NCBI GenBank assembly: GCA_033439255.1
Contig: JAVRDV010000016.1
Coordinates: forward strand, 310,001-374,000
Direction: 5' to 3'
Origin: Hericium rajendrae
Taxonomy: Eukaryota > Basidiomycota > Agaricomycetes > Russulales > Hericiaceae
Length of the DNA: 64,000 bases
Made by a program: the position numbers and the translations under genes. The notes beneath the pieces are model-generated. The model had not been told where the DNA came from. It worked only from the letters and a program-made list of their open reading frames with translations, and searched no databases. Shown piece by piece: positions 26,004 through 37,214 of this stretch; the first letter of the stretch is position 1, and each line of letters begins with the position of its first letter.

Positions 26004-26509
26004 GATGGTCCAGCGAGCGACCGAAAGCTAGGATCAATCGTTACGGATGTCGTCGGCACTGTGATGGAGACTGTCGGGAGGGGTGAGGACGACGGCGACG
26101 GAGCGGTAGGCCGCGCAGGCAAGCTGTTGGCGGCAAGCTCGGTGTGGGGTTTCCCGATATGGATCGTCGCACGTGTGCATGACGTGAACGAGCATCGCCG
26201 CGACCGCGTCCGGATCGACCTGTTCACCAGCTGGCTCCTGTACCGTATCGCTCCCCGCAGGAAAGTCGCGCTAGCTACTTGGTCGCAGCCGCGGTGAGTC
26301 CCAAATATAAAGCAGCTGACCGATGCGAAGCTCACCATCATATTTACCTTCTTTTCTTTCTTCCAAACACTGGTTATTTCGTCCATTGTGCTCTAATTCG
26401 CTTCCCGCCCAGCAAGGACCTATACATACCAGGGGACACGCGACACGCGTCGATTAAGTACATAACCTACGCAAGAGATCTTCGCACAACAGGACACTTG
26501 CTTTCTCTG
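26004..26509. promoter_or_regulatory. Divergent promoter between ADP1-like and ALG12 genes
   Basis: The 506 bp between the two start codons (26003 minus, 26510 plus) must hold both 5' regions. A minus-strand frame of 134 codons (26386-25982) overlaps the first ADP1 exon and is probably chance. No clear TATA box was found on either side. Confidence 0.5.
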
Positions 26510-28424
26510 ATGAGCCTTGTTCTGGACATCTGTATTCTTGCGACAGGATGGCTACACGTCTTGCTGGCCCCTTACACGAAGGTCGAAGAGAGCTTCAACC
26601 TGCATGCTACTCATGATGTCTTGCTTTATGGGATATCCCCAGCAACCTTGGGTAATGTGCGTGTCTCTGTTTCTTTCCGAAACACGCGCCTTCACCTTGG
26701 ATTCACACAGTACGACCACTTCACGTTCCCTGGAGTCGTTCCCAGATCATTTCTGGGAAGCGTACTCCTTGCCTGGCTATCCACTCCCATAATACACCTC
26801 TGCAGCCACTTTGGCCTCATATCATCCAAATTTGACCTGCAGATTATCAGTCTGTCTACCATCTCCTTCGTCACATTAGATACTCATACTTTACGATGCA
26901 GTCCGTCTCGTACTTACGACCCTGAATGCTCTCACTCTTTGCCTCATTCGACGCGCCGTGTCGCGCCGCTTTGGTCAGGCGACCTCTTTTTTATTCGCCC
27001 TTCTAACATGCACACAATTCCACGTTCCTTTCTGGATGGGCCGCACTCTGCCCAACATGTTTGCACTAATTCCCGGTATGCACCCGAGCTATCACCCCAG
27101 GCCTTACAGTAACCTATATTTGGCCAGTCAACATCTCCACGTACCTTTTGATAAACCGAAATAGAAATGCCCAACGCCCATCACAAACGGCGGTCGAGAG
27201 TGCCCTTGCACTCCTCATCTTCACCGCGGTGATTTTCCGCGCTGAGGTAGCGCTCCTTGCCATCGTGATCGCCTTTCAGTCGCTGCTTAATGGTAATTTA
27301 CGCTTGAGCCGTTTTATACTGGTCGGCTTCCTCGCCAGCATCAGCGCTGTCGGTCAGTGACCTCGTCCCGCATCGTGATGTCCGGGTAACCAACAGTCTC
27401 GTATACAGCACTTACCGTGGCCGTTGACTCTTACTTCTGGCGCCAATGGCCTATGTGGCCGGAGCTCCAGGCGCTCTATTTCAATGTCTACGAAGGCAAG
27501 AGCGCAGAATGGGGTGTAAGTCCCGTCCGCATCACCCAGACACGCCGCTGAACCAGCATGCAGATCTCCCCTTGGCACACCTACTTCACGTCCTATCTCC
27601 CCAAGCTCCTGCTTGGTGCGCTCCCGTTGATCCTCCCAGGCATCCTCGACCATCGCATTCGCGCGATCGTCCTGCCGTGCATCCTCTATGTCGGCCTCAT
27701 CAGCCTACTTGGACACAAAGAGTGGCGCTTTATCGTCTACGTCATCCCACCTTTAAACATCGCTGCCGCGCGCGGTGCACGGTGGATGTACGCCCGTCCT
27801 TCCCCTGCCAGACGCTGTACTGATACATGCGCAGGCTCAGCTGGCGCAAGAGCACCTTCGTCGGTCAAGTGCTGTTCCTAACGGTCGTGGGCACCCTGCT
27901 CGCAAACTGCCTCGCCACAGTACTGCTTACGCGCACGTCAATGGCGAACTATCCTGGCGGCGTAGCCCTCGCGCTCTTCAACGACGAGTACGCCGACACG
28001 CAGGACGGTATGCCTTCCCTCTCTCACTGACACACCTTCTCGCGCTGACATTGATCAAGTACACGTCCACATATCGAACCTCGCCGCACAGACAGGCGCT
28101 TCCCTCTTCCTGCACACGCACGCGCCGCCCTACGCGCCCTACCTCACCCCGCCCGCCGGCCCCCCATGGGTATACAACAAGACGGAGCACCTCACGCTGG
28201 AGCAGCTCGCGGCCTCCCCGCAGATCACGCACCTCATCATGTCCGAGCACGTCTGGGACACGCGCCACGCGGTGGAGGGCTTCGCGCACTGGGCAGTCGA
28301 GCGCGATGTGCGCGGGCTGTTCGCGGAGCGCGGACTCGCGGGCGTGAAGGACGTGCTGAGGATGGAGCGCACGGAGCAGCTGTGGATTGCGGAAAGGACG
28401 GCGAACGCGCGGTGGGCGCGGTAG
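26510..28424 (+). CDS. ALG12: Dolichyl-P-Man:Man7GlcNAc2-PP-dolichol alpha-1,6-mannosyltransferase
   Basis: Adds the eighth mannose to the lipid-linked N-glycan precursor on the lumenal face of the ER. Exons 26510-26656, 26711-26849, 26902-27075, 27128-27352, 27409-27515, 27564-27787, 27835-28007, 28060-28424 give 517 aa, near the family size. GT22 features are visible: the first lumenal loop [15 protein letters not shown] (acidic pair at residues 26-27), [14 protein letters not shown], many hydrophobic segments, [13 protein letters not shown] and [14 protein letters not shown], then [16 protein letters not shown]. The C-terminal soluble part ends with RANARWAR-like basic sequence. The start was chosen at the first Met in frame with VEESFN. 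The gene ends 131 bp from the convergent PLP-protein gene. Confidence 0.95.
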
Positions 28425-28555
28425 TGGGGTATGATGTGTATTTATTGTATCTTATGCGATGCGTATACCCGCGGACTGCTGAGGCGAAAAGACTTTTCGC
28501 ACTATGTTTCGCACCACACACCTGACCGACGTACCGGCATGTGCACAACGCAGCT

Positions 28556-29964
<1,409 letters not shown>

Positions 29965-31249
29965 ATGGACGACGCTCCGCCAGACGCGAAGACAAACCTG
30001 CAATGGACGAATGTCGGCCTCGGGCTGTCGTTCATCGTGTTCGACGCCGTTATATCGCGCACGCTGGGCCTTGGCGTCGGCGGCTCGCTCTTCACCGCCG
30101 CGATACGGTGTATCGTGCAGCTCGCCGTCGTCGCGACGATTCTCGAGCGGGTCTTTGAGACCGAAAGTGCCTTTGCGGTTGCGGGGATTGCATGTGCGTA
30201 CTAATGCGCCTCATATGATTGGCTTCTTGACCTTAATATCTATGTGCCAGTATTACTCAATTTCATGGGCACGTTCGAAACTGGTAAGCCCAATACCCCG
30301 CCTTTCCAAGAAACATGCAGGTACTGATCATAGCCCAGTCGCGAACAAGTGCAAACGGAGATACCAACATATGGTTAGATCCCGCCGCAGTGAGAACTTT
30401 GTTGCGTCCTGACATGGAACTACAGTTGCCCGCTGTCCTCGTAGCTATGCTGTTCTCCACCATCCCCGTCTCCATCCTTGGTGTCCGCTTCGCCATGAGC
30501 ATCCAGCCCTTCTGGAAGCCCGAGCAGTACAGTGCGCGCGCCCCGCAACACGTTGTCCTATCCCCGCATTGACATCCTTCCCCACAGTCCCGATCGTGGG
30601 CATGCTCTGCGGGAGCACCATTTCCAACATCGCCGTCTCGGTGAATTATTTCCTAAAGGAGCTCGAGTACGTTTCTTGCGTGTACATGCGGCACAGGCTG
30701 GGCTGACCAGAGCAATGCAGCGAGAACCGCGACAAGACGGAGACCTACCTCGCCTTCGGAGCCTCGCGCTTCGAGGCATGTATGCCGATCGCGAAAGAGG
30801 CGCTGCGGCTAGCGCTGACGCCGACGATAAACCAAATGAGGTGCGCCCTCGGGTCCGAGCTCGCTTACCATGATTAACGCATGTCACCAAATAGCGTTCT
30901 CGGCATCATTGCGATCCCGGGGATGATGACGGGTGCGATTCTTGGCGGGTCGAGCGTGCAGCAGGCCGCGAAGCTGCAGATGGTGATCATGTTCCTCATC
31001 TCGTCGGCCTCGACGCTCTCGTGCATCATCACGACCGTCTTTGCGTTCATGATCACCGTCGACAACGAGCACCGCATCCGGCACGAGCGCATCGACTGCC
31101 GCGAACACGCGATCTGGCGAGGGCGCGACTGGCTCATCGGCCGCGCGGTGTGCGGGGTAAAGGTCGTGTTCTGGCGTGCGTGCGCATGTGTGGCAAGGAG
31201 GGATGTCAAGGAGGGAGATGCGGGCGAGCGGGCGCCGCTGCTCGGATAA
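29965..31249 (+). CDS. UPF0014 family membrane protein (FetB / ALS3-STAR2-like)
   Basis: Membrane subunit of a putative metal/UDP-sugar-type transporter; bacterial FetB is linked to iron export and plant STAR2/ALS3 to aluminium tolerance. Exons 29965-30193, 30251-30283, 30339-30373, 30426-30531, 30588-30666, 30721-30840, 30895-31249 give 318 aa. Family hallmarks: LLLNFMGTFETGVANKCKRRY after the second segment, FSTIPVSILGVRFAM, IPIVGMLCGSTISNIAVSVN, ETYLAFGASRFEA, ALTPTINQMSVLGIIAIPGM and MTGAILGGSSVQQAAKLQMV. About seven hydrophobic segments are seen. The C-terminal ~55 residues are charged and poorly conserved-looking. No ABC ATPase partner is encoded next to it. Two exons are only 33 and 35 nt. 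Confidence 0.92.
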
Positions 31250-31555
31250 TTTATCGTAAGTGGGTCCAGGCCCGTCCTTTTGTCATGACTGATTGGATGT
31301 CACCGCCGGCAGGATCTTACATACATGGTCTGGGCACTGAACGTGTAGAATCTTCTATACGGAGTCTGCTGCTATCCGCAACATTACGCCGGTGGCATGG
31401 TACAGTCATGGCATGTCCATCAGGCATCTGGTCCAGTCGGAAAATCTAGATTGGGGATCTGCGTCGGTGATTTCACGAGTCAGTTGGTTGTCATGGTCGC
31501 CGCTCCCAGCTGCAGGATACGGTCCCTCCAAGTACTTTGATATTTTGTTTCTGGG

Positions 31556-32339
31556 TGTAGAGGTCGTGCATAAGTGGATGACTTCCCGTAAGGTTTTTGC
31601 GCTAGATTTCTATTTCTAGACCTAAAAACGCGGAGCTTTAGAAATCGGTTCTAAACCGTAAGGTCAGATCTAGAAATTTAGAAACCTGTCGCGAACAGAC
31701 ATCAGCCGAGATTTGTCCCTGAACTCCTTCCGATTTGGGCATGTGCAGCAGGAGGACTTCAATGAAAAGTGAGCTTGAGAGCCCGTCAGTCACCGTCATG
31801 GCCCATGCAAAACCATCAGAGGCTATTCCAACATGCATTGACCAATGGGCATGTGCTCGTCGGGCCCACGGGAGCCCCCAACAATTATTATCGTACATAC
31901 TAACCCATCTCCTCACGATACCGCTGTCTGCGATTCATGATTGTGGGCGCTGCTCCGCCCCTGTTGAGTCAAATAATCGCGTGTGGCAAGTCAATGCTTC
32001 GTCGCTCTCGTTCTGGTCGTTATTCCTCTCCGCCGTCCAGCGCTGCGTCTGGTATTGCTCCTTCATTGTGGTCCATGCTGCCGATGGGATCTGGCGGAAG
32101 CTCGGCACGCGGACGATTTCGTCTAGCCGACGTTAGCCGACGCTTGGAAGCGTTTAGGAAATGGATTTAGGTCTGGAAGGAGGGGGGTACCCCCCCTTCC
32201 AGATTGCTTATCTAGAACGGGGTAGCAACGCACGATTTCGCATCAAAAGCTCGGCTAAAGCAGTTTAGAGACGAAAATCTAGGAATTTACGTCTCTAAAC
32301 CCTTACGGGAAGTCATCCAGTATAGAGGTCGCGCACAAA
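31556..32339. mobile_element. Non-autonomous DNA element with 18-bp terminal inverted repeats
   Basis: The ends are perfect inverted repeats: GGATGACTTCCCGTAAGG at 31576-31593 and its exact complement at 32301-32318. The pair is bracketed by near-identical direct repeats, 31556-31574 and 32320-32338, that agree at 16 of 19 positions; all three differences are transitions. The inner 700 bp has AT-rich subterminal inverted similarity (CTAGATTT-type words) but no transposase frame; the longest frame inside (31735-32136, 133 codons) has no motif. It is best read as an old MITE-like insertion, though a 19-bp target duplication is unusually long. Confidence 0.65.
32172..32203. other. Near-perfect G/C palindrome inside the element
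   Basis: TCTGGAAGG followed by an AGGGGGG run meets TACCCCCCC and CTTCCAGA, so the two arms can pair over about 15 bp with a small bulge. It lies in the right half of the inverted-repeat element and is the strongest local hairpin there. Confidence 0.65.
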
Positions 32340-32682
32340 AATTACTCTGCTCGTCGGGTTAGCACACGTGATTGAAACTTTGGCAGTGGGCGCCTAAGAG
32401 GTGTATAAGGAGAGCTTGTGCGCACAGCTGCAGAGCATCAGATCCCCCATCGTACCATCAGTGTCGCGCTATTGGTGAGGAGAAGGCTATTTCGCCACAT
32501 CATTCCTAACTGTTATTTTGAACTGTGTTTCTGATCTACAGCAGATCTAATCCCATCGAGCTCAACCGCCGCGACAAGAGCAAATTCTGTTCCTCGGTTA
32601 GTGCGGTGGATTTACTTCGGCATCGAAGCGCTTTATGAATTAAGGGCTGATGGATCCGAAAGGAAATTGAAAGCTATTCCAG

Positions 32683-33189
32683 ATGATCGTGCCCGAGAAA
32701 TCCACACCGGTGGACAGCTGCTACGCTGTTCAGTGCAGCACCTGTGGCAAGACGACGTGGGCGGTGGGTCATTCATCTTCTTACATCCACTTTGGCCGCA
32801 CCAGAAATTCCACCGTGGGCTTCTGTTTGTTTGGCCGGCGCGTCTTTGCATCCTTCTCTCTGATACGAGCGAACACCTATCTCACGCCTGTTTTCTTCCT
32901 CCAGGGCTGTGGCCGCCATATCGACTCGGTGCGTGATGTTTCCCGATGCTCAGTGCAATGCTCCAGATTATATGATCTCGCGGCGGGGCACCCGTCGCAG
33001 AGCCCTGACACGCGCGCTTCCTTATGTCATGCGCATGCGGTCGAGGGTGTGCTCCACCGGCTACGGCGCGGCGGGCAACTCCTGCCAAATGCGCCTATTC
33101 TGGATGGTAGACGGCGTTCTGATGCGCATTTCTGCTTCCAGGTTATGAAGGATGTGAAGGATGAGGACAAGTGCAAGTGCCCGCGATGA
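32683..33189 (+). CDS. Tiny Cys-rich (probably zinc-binding) protein, 50 aa
   Basis: Exons 32683-32763, 32905-32928 and 33142-33189 join in phase 0 to 50 codons plus stop. The product carries CYAVQCSTCGKTTWA, GCGRHIDS and a tail ending EDKCKCPR. The CxxCGKxTWxGCGxH pattern with a terminal CxC is a small conserved family of unknown function that I recall from fungi, plants and bacteria; the Cys/His set suggests one zinc site. The middle exon is only 24 nt, and introns are 141 and 213 nt, longer than elsewhere in the window. The start is the first Met in frame; the eight residues before the Cys block are not conserved-looking, so a different start is possible. Confidence 0.75.
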   Translation: MIVPEKSTPVDSCYAVQCSTCGKTTWAVGHSSSYIHFGRTRNSTVGFCLFGRRVFASFSLIRANTYLTPVFFLQGCGRHIDSVRDVSRCSVQCSRLYDLAAGHPSQSPDTRASLCHAHAVEGVLHRLRRGGQLLPNAPILDGRRRSDAHFCFQVMKDVKDEDKCKCPR

Positions 33190-33504
33190 GAGGCTAAGGG
33201 ACTGGGCGGGGCGGATCTGAGCGGAAGTAAAGCAGAGATTACCGTAAAATCGGTGTGGGCGTTGAGTGTAGTGCAATACGCTGAATGTTTTGTAGAGGCG
33301 GATAAGGGGCAGAATGAATGAACATCAGGGGCTCATTAGAAGTCTCGAGCGACTCAGAAGGAAGACCAGATCCCGTAATATGCTTTCGGTGGCGGAGTTG
33401 GTAACGCCCGCCGCTCCAGACGACTCCCTCCTCCTTCCCTCCTACCATCACCTTTCCCCCACTCCCCTGTATATTTATTCCTTTGGCGTGTCCGCGTACC
33501 CGCT
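33190..33504. other. Promoter region of the SNF1-activating kinase gene
   Basis: A 315-bp spacer between two plus-strand genes. The last 90 bp before the start codon are strongly pyrimidine-rich (CTCCCTCCTCCTTCCCTCC-type), as often seen upstream of fungal genes. Nothing else is recognised. Confidence 0.45.
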
Positions 33505-36410
33505 ATGAGCAGTATGGACCACTCCCAGCTCATGGTCGGGAACAACCAAATCCCTTTCGATCCCGAGCACGAGGTTCGCATGACGGAACACATACATGCA
33601 GACAAAGACCCAGCCACCTCCTCGTTCATCCTTAATCAGTACCTGCGACGAGAACGCGTCGGCAGGGGGCAGCATGGCGAGGTCTTTCTGTGCGAGGACC
33701 TCTCGAAGAATGGTGCGAAAGTGGTGAGTACCTGTCGCCGCCGCTCGTGCGCCGTGTCTGACCGCTCCACAGGCCATGAAAGTCGTCTCGCGCAAGAACC
33801 CTCGGCAAGACAGATTCCGAAAGCTCAGAAGACCTAATATCCCTGCGTCCGGGAACCACCTCCCCGTCACAGACAACATTGGCAGCACCGAGTACAAGAT
33901 TAAGAAGGAAATCGCGAGCATGAAACGATGCAGGCATCCGAATGTCGTTCGTCTCCTTGAGGTCATAGACGACCCGCTGTACAAGAAAATATACATGAGT
34001 GCGTACATCTCCCGTCATCGTGCGTGCTGCAGTCGCGGCCCATATACTACTGCATCGCGACATGTGTTTTGTATGTATTCGTCAACTCCATTGCGGTTAC
34101 TAACACGTGTGCGTAGTTATGGAATACCTTGGAGGCGGAGAGATCAAGTGGCGCGACAGCGAAAGTAACCCCATTCTCACACTCAGCCAGACTCGCAGAA
34201 TCCTGCGGGACGTCATCGTCGGCCTCGAATACCGTGAGTACTCTCTCTTTGTACCCCGACGTGCCCTTCAACTGACGTGGTTGCAGTTCACTGTCAGGGA
34301 ATAATCCACCGTGACATCAAGCCCGCCAACCTCATGTGGACCGAAGACCGGCGTACAGTCAAAATCACAGACTTTGGTGTTGCACATATCTCCGCCGCAC
34401 ACTTGCTCGCCGAGTCACGGCAGCGTGGCGGCATCGACCCAAACGACGCGCTCTTTCTCGACGACTCGGACCTCGCCAAGCAGGCGGGCACCCCTGCATT
34501 TATCGCCCCTGAGGCCGTCTTCGACTTCGGTAGCACCGCCAACGCTGCCACCAATGGCGTCTCAGACGGTACCAATGGCACTGCGCGCGCTGGCTCGGAC
34601 GCAAGCACGGCGCAGATTGCGAGTCACGGATCGAGCCAGACGCTGCAACCGCCTGTGCCGGCGTCGAAGCGGCCGCCGATCACGAAGGCTATCGACGTAT
34701 GGGCACTGGGCGTGACAATGTATAGCATGCTGTTTGGACGCACGCCCTATGTTGCGGAGACAGAGTTTCAGTTGTACGTCAAGGTCTGTAACGAGGACTG
34801 GGACGTACGTGAGACGATGGGCGTTGAGGCCGTCCCAACGGGTGGACGGCCAGCTGACTTGAAGAACGGGCCTGCCGGGGCGATCGTCGTTTCTCTGTTG
34901 GAGGGGTTGATGGAGAAGGATGTCAGTAAGAGGCTGACCCTCGACGAGGTCAAGGTATGGGCTTGCCTCAGATTTCATCCCAACTAGTGACTGACAACTT
35001 CTTTAGCAACATCCATGGATGCTTGACGACATCGCGAACCCATATCAATGGGCAAAGGAGACAACGCCCGAGTTCCAGCGTGAGGAAGTGACTGAGAAGG
35101 CCATTTCTGAGGCTGTCTCGCCACTCAAATTCCGCTGGCGGTGGAAGGAGCGGATTTCATCCTTCCTGAAGCCCCTTCGTGCGCAGCGCTCCTTCCGCTC
35201 TGTAGGTGACCGCTCCGAAAATGACGTCGGCGTGCGGTCGGCGCCCCATTTCGTCCAGCGAGCCGCCAAACGGTCACGTACAACCACCAGTCGACGCTCG
35301 CAGGAGAAGCGGAAGGAAAAGCCCCCAACGTCATCGCGTCCCAATTCATACTATCGCTCGAACGTCGATGTCACCGATCAGCGCCCTGCCGCGCCGCGCT
35401 CAGCCTCAACAGACAGAAGGCCTCTGTCTCCCTCTTCTGCCAATTCCGCTGCTCTCCACAGTCCACCTACCGCGTCGATCATGACCCGACGCGGCTCGAT
35501 ACCGTTCTTGGCGTTGCCAGGCCCGCAAGAGAACCAGCCGAGATCTGCGCGCTCGTTCAGCCCAACGTCAAGCAGTGGCATGGACGACAATCACCGCGAG
35601 AAAGCTCGCAGCCGCTTCTCGCTGAGCAACCTCGGCCGCTGGCGCGTTGGCAAGCACGTATCGTACGGTCCCGGCCCGCACGAGGCGTCGACGTCCGCGG
35701 TATCCGCGACGGCTCCACCCTCCACCGGGCCCAGCCGACAAAATTCTGGCGGGCTGCCGTCGTCAACTGCGCCGCGCGCGAGCGACGAGATCAAGTCCCA
35801 CCATTACCATCCGCGGACAGACTACTACTCCGGTGCATCGGCGATGCGCGCGTCGAGCTGGGGCGACGTCGGCGAGTATGCCGGGCGGCAGGCCGCCGCA
35901 GAAGAGGTGACGAGCGTGCACTCGGGCGAGCGCGAAGACGGGCTCGACGATGACGTGCTGCTCTTCGGTGCGGGTGGCGTCGCGAGCGGGCCGCTCCCGC
36001 CGACGCCGAACGGGGGCATCGTCGTGACCGCGCCGCCCGTGCCGCCGCTCGGGCTCGACGCACTCGTCGCGGAACCGCCGAGTGCGGTGCCGTACGCGTT
36101 GCAGCCGGACCCGGAGTACGAGTTCGGCGCGACGCCGAGGCCGCGCGCACTCGCGCCGAGCCCGCTCACGCAGCTGTCGTGCAGCTCGGGCGAGGAGGAG
36201 TACTATGATGACGATTCCGAGTCGAGCTTCTTTGCGCGCGAGTCGGAGGACATGCGCGAGCCGCCGACGACGCGGGAGATCTTCAATGACGGGGACGGCG
36301 AGAGCAGCAGCGATGAGGAGGACGTCCTGCCGATCGAGGTGCGCCGCCGCCGACCGTCGTGGTCGGTCGTGGAGCCGTCACCGCCCATGAGCGGGAGCGA
36401 GGACGCGTGA
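33505..36410 (+). CDS. SNF1/AMPK-activating Ser/Thr kinase (Sak1/Elm1/Ssp1, CaMKK type)
   Basis: Upstream kinase of the glucose/stress-sensing SNF1 (AMPK) complex by family. Exons 33505-33723, 33773-33998, 34117-34233, 34287-34954, 35007-36410 give 877 aa. Kinase domain: VGRGQHGEVFLCED (Gly loop), AMKVV (Lys 76), CRHPNVVRLLEVIDDP, MEYLGGGEIKW, IIHRDIKPANLMW (catalytic Asp 197, Asn 202), KITDFGVAHIS (DFG 216-218), GTPAFIAPE, IDVWALGVTMYSMLFGRTPY and QHPWML. A Ser/Thr/Ala-rich insert of about 45 residues follows APE. The last ~430 residues are Ser/Pro/Arg-rich and likely disordered, with acidic clusters near the end. The start Met at 33505 has an in-frame alternative three codons downstream. 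Confidence 0.92.
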
Positions 36411-37214
36411 GGCGGGCGGGCGTTGTAGTTCGAGCACGGGTGCTCTCGATTTATTATTTCTTGTTCCCCACCATACATCCGCCGTCGCGTATAGCTAGAA
36501 GACGGACGGCCCCTGCCCTTTCTCGCCCCATCTTACTCCCTCATTATCTCCGCTCATGCATCATACCCCGCCACGCATCGTCCCTCCCTCACTCGTAAAA
36601 CCCCCTGCACGCACCACCACAACGGACTGTACCACTGCCGCGCCACGTACCTCTGTTGTTATCAGCCAGCACGGACTGCCCACGTACCTAACTTATCTAC
36701 GCCGAACCGAATAGAGCCACCGCGCTGGCACCTGTATATTGCTTCGATCGACGGGTGGTGTACATGTCAATAAATATGCGTGTAGTCTACATAGATGGAT
36801 GCGAGAGTATTGAGACGCGATTAGATGCGCCGGTATGTACAGTAAGCCCTCGGGCAGCAAAGAAGGAAGCAACGGAGACGGTAAGGAGTGTGGGAGAGCA
36901 AATAACCTGGTGAGTAATCTTGAGGCATGTACACATACTGTACTCGCACTTGCCCGGCATAGTCGGGTCGGCGCCCAAGCAAATAAAGTAATAAAAAGCG
37001 TGGTGCGTCTGGCGGGTATCGTCATAGATAGAGAAAGCGTGAAGGATTGGCGGGGTAACTGAGTGGTGATATGGACATAATGGACTGGGTCGATGGCAGG
37101 CCGGAACTTGACGTATTGCATAGGTGAGGCAAGGGCGAGGCAGAAATTCTCAGGTGGAGCTACGGGGAAGGATTTAAGCACTCGCAGACACAGCGCGGCG
37201 CACACTCGCTCACG
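36411..37214. other. Convergent intergenic spacer, 804 bp
   Basis: Separates the 3' ends of the kinase gene and the coiled-coil gene. It should contain both 3' UTRs. A minus frame of 170 codons (37205-36693) overlaps this spacer but has no motif and no spliced partner, so it is not called. Confidence 0.5.

Larger units (their letters stand above)
31250..32682. other. Intergenic region containing an inverted-repeat element
   Basis: No gene recognised. The first 300 bp are the 3' flank of the UPF0014 gene. 31556-32339 is the element described separately. 32340-32682 is the 5' flank of the small Cys-rich protein gene and may contain a spliced 5' UTR. Confidence 0.5.

Noticed and set aside
27775-28347. 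190-codon plus frame over the 3' part of ALG12
   Set aside because: Shadow of ALG12 exons 6-8 in another phase; Arg/Thr/Ser/Pro-rich with no motif.
33385-33415. tRNA-like words (GTGGCGGAGTTGGTAACGC)
   Set aside because: No matching anticodon or T arms around it; no convincing tRNA was found anywhere in the window.
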